Part shown: piece by piece, positions 5,344 through 5,935 of the stretch
Numbering within the stretch: the first letter of the stretch is position 1
Layout of the letters: every line of letters starts with the position of its first letter
Source: Bacteroidales bacterium
GTDB lineage: Bacteria > Bacteroidota > Bacteroidia > Bacteroidales > VadinHA17
Length of the DNA: 5,935 bases
Direction of reading: 5' to 3'
NCBI GenBank assembly: GCA_003155705.1
Contig: PMEC01000051.1
Span: forward strand, 25,249 to 31,183
Made by a program: the position numbers and the translations under genes
Notes under the pieces: generated by a model
Databases searched by the model: none
The model's input: only the letters and a program-made list of their open reading frames with translations
What the model was told of the DNA's origin: nothing

Positions 5344-5935
5344 CTAATGTTTATCTGACCCTATTGTATAGACAATTTCTTTTACTTTGGCGGCCCATTC
5401 GGAATGAGAGATTTCATCTGAAAATGTCTGATAAGAAATTGGTTTCCCTATATTTACGGTCACAGTCGAATTTCTCTGACTAAGCATTTCCCGTGGAAGA
5501 AGTAATGTCTCTACGTACATTTTGATCCCCAGAAATTTCCTCAGGCTGGCAACTACATAAAAAAGGTTGGAATTTCTTCCATTTATAAAAACAGGAATAA
5601 TATCCCTCTTATGCTGTATTGCCTTGGAAATAAAAGACTTCTGCCAGACAGGATCAGAAATTTTGCCCCTCTTTCTTCTGGATACCTCACCCGAGGGAAA
5701 AATCATAATCTGTGTTTCAGATTCAAATAATTCATTAAGTTTCCGGGCAGTTTCCTTGTTATTTTTCCCAAAAACATTTAATCCGAGAATTAACGGTCTC
5801 AGGTTTGGTATTATATTTAAAAGCTCATTAGATGGAGAAACGACATCCGGGAAATACCTGTATATCATGTTTAATATAGCCAGAGCATCCATCGCTCCAA
5901 CAGGATGGTTAGATACAAAAATATATCGACCCGAT
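5344..5935 (-). CDS. Lysophospholipid-type acyltransferase (PlsC/GlsA-like), 5'-truncated by window edge
   Basis: Membrane-associated O-acyltransferase of the glycerophosphate acyltransferase superfamily, transferring a fatty acyl group to a lysolipid. The frame is open to the right window edge (last complete codon at 5932-5934), so the ATG at 5890-5892 is internal: just upstream in the same frame is SNHPVGAMD, holding the catalytic His (5905-5907) and Asp (5887-5889). Their spacing is HX5D rather than the textbook HX4D, as in the HPxGxxD subfamily. Counting from the internal ATG, FPSGEVSRR (65-73) is the substrate-binding FPxG block and GRNSNLFY (105-112) follows, then a conserved C-terminal part ending in HSEWAAKVKEIVY. 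This resembles the Bacteroidota O-acyltransferases that include the glycine-lipid enzyme GlsA, but ordinary phosphatidic acid synthesis or another lysolipid is possible. About 196 residues are in the window; the N-terminus is missing. It is probably the first visible gene of a unit with pirin and cupin. Confidence 0.87.
   Translation of the reverse strand, partial: SGRYIFVSNHPVGAMDALAILNMIYRYFPDVVSPSNELLNIIPNLRPLILGLNVFGKNNKETARKLNELFESETQIMIFPSGEVSRRKRGKISDPVWQKSFISKAIQHKRDIIPVFINGRNSNLFYVVASLRKFLGIKMYVETLLLPREMLSQRNSTVTVNIGKPISYQTFSDEISHSEWAAKVKEIVYTIGSDKH

Overview
The window looks like chromosomal DNA from a member of the Bacteroidota, probably a polysaccharide-degrading Bacteroidales-like organism. 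This rests on protein family content (a GH51/GH43 arabinan-degrading pair, a secreted YhcH-type protein, a glycine-lipid-type acyltransferase), AT-rich intergenic sequence, A-rich rather than clear Shine-Dalgarno leaders, and near-matches to the Bacteroidota promoter form TTTG...TAnnTTTG. Genus cannot be told from this sequence. Seven genes are visible. The first and last run off the window edges.

Layout. Plus strand, bases 1-2663: the 3' part of a GH51 alpha-L-arabinofuranosidase gene, then 23 bp later a complete GH43 arabinanase gene with a signal peptide. Together they would cut the alpha-1,5-arabinan backbone and release arabinose from side chains or oligosaccharides. This looks like the tail of an arabinose-polymer utilisation locus, but no SusC/SusD, transporter or regulator is inside the window. 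After a 96-bp AT-rich gap with possible promoters comes a second plus-strand pair, bases 2760-4000: a secreted YhcH/YjgK/YiaL (TabA/EbgC-like) cupin-fold protein whose stop codon overlaps by one base the start of a DedA-family membrane protein.

Minus strand, reading from the right edge: a lysophospholipid-type acyltransferase (5' end outside the window), a pirin-family protein 41 bp downstream, and a 119-residue cupin protein 11 bp after that. These could be one transcription unit, converging on the dedA-like gene at about 4001-4046, where a small hairpin overlaps the dedA-like stop codon.

All seven genes belong to recognisable families. I see no RNA gene, CRISPR array, insertion sequence, integrase or phage gene, and I do not see a convincing undescribed system. 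The most unusual points are the exported YhcH-like protein with a Trp-rich N-terminal extension translationally overlapped with a DedA protein, and the small cupin that has lost the usual metal-binding histidines next to a pirin that keeps them.
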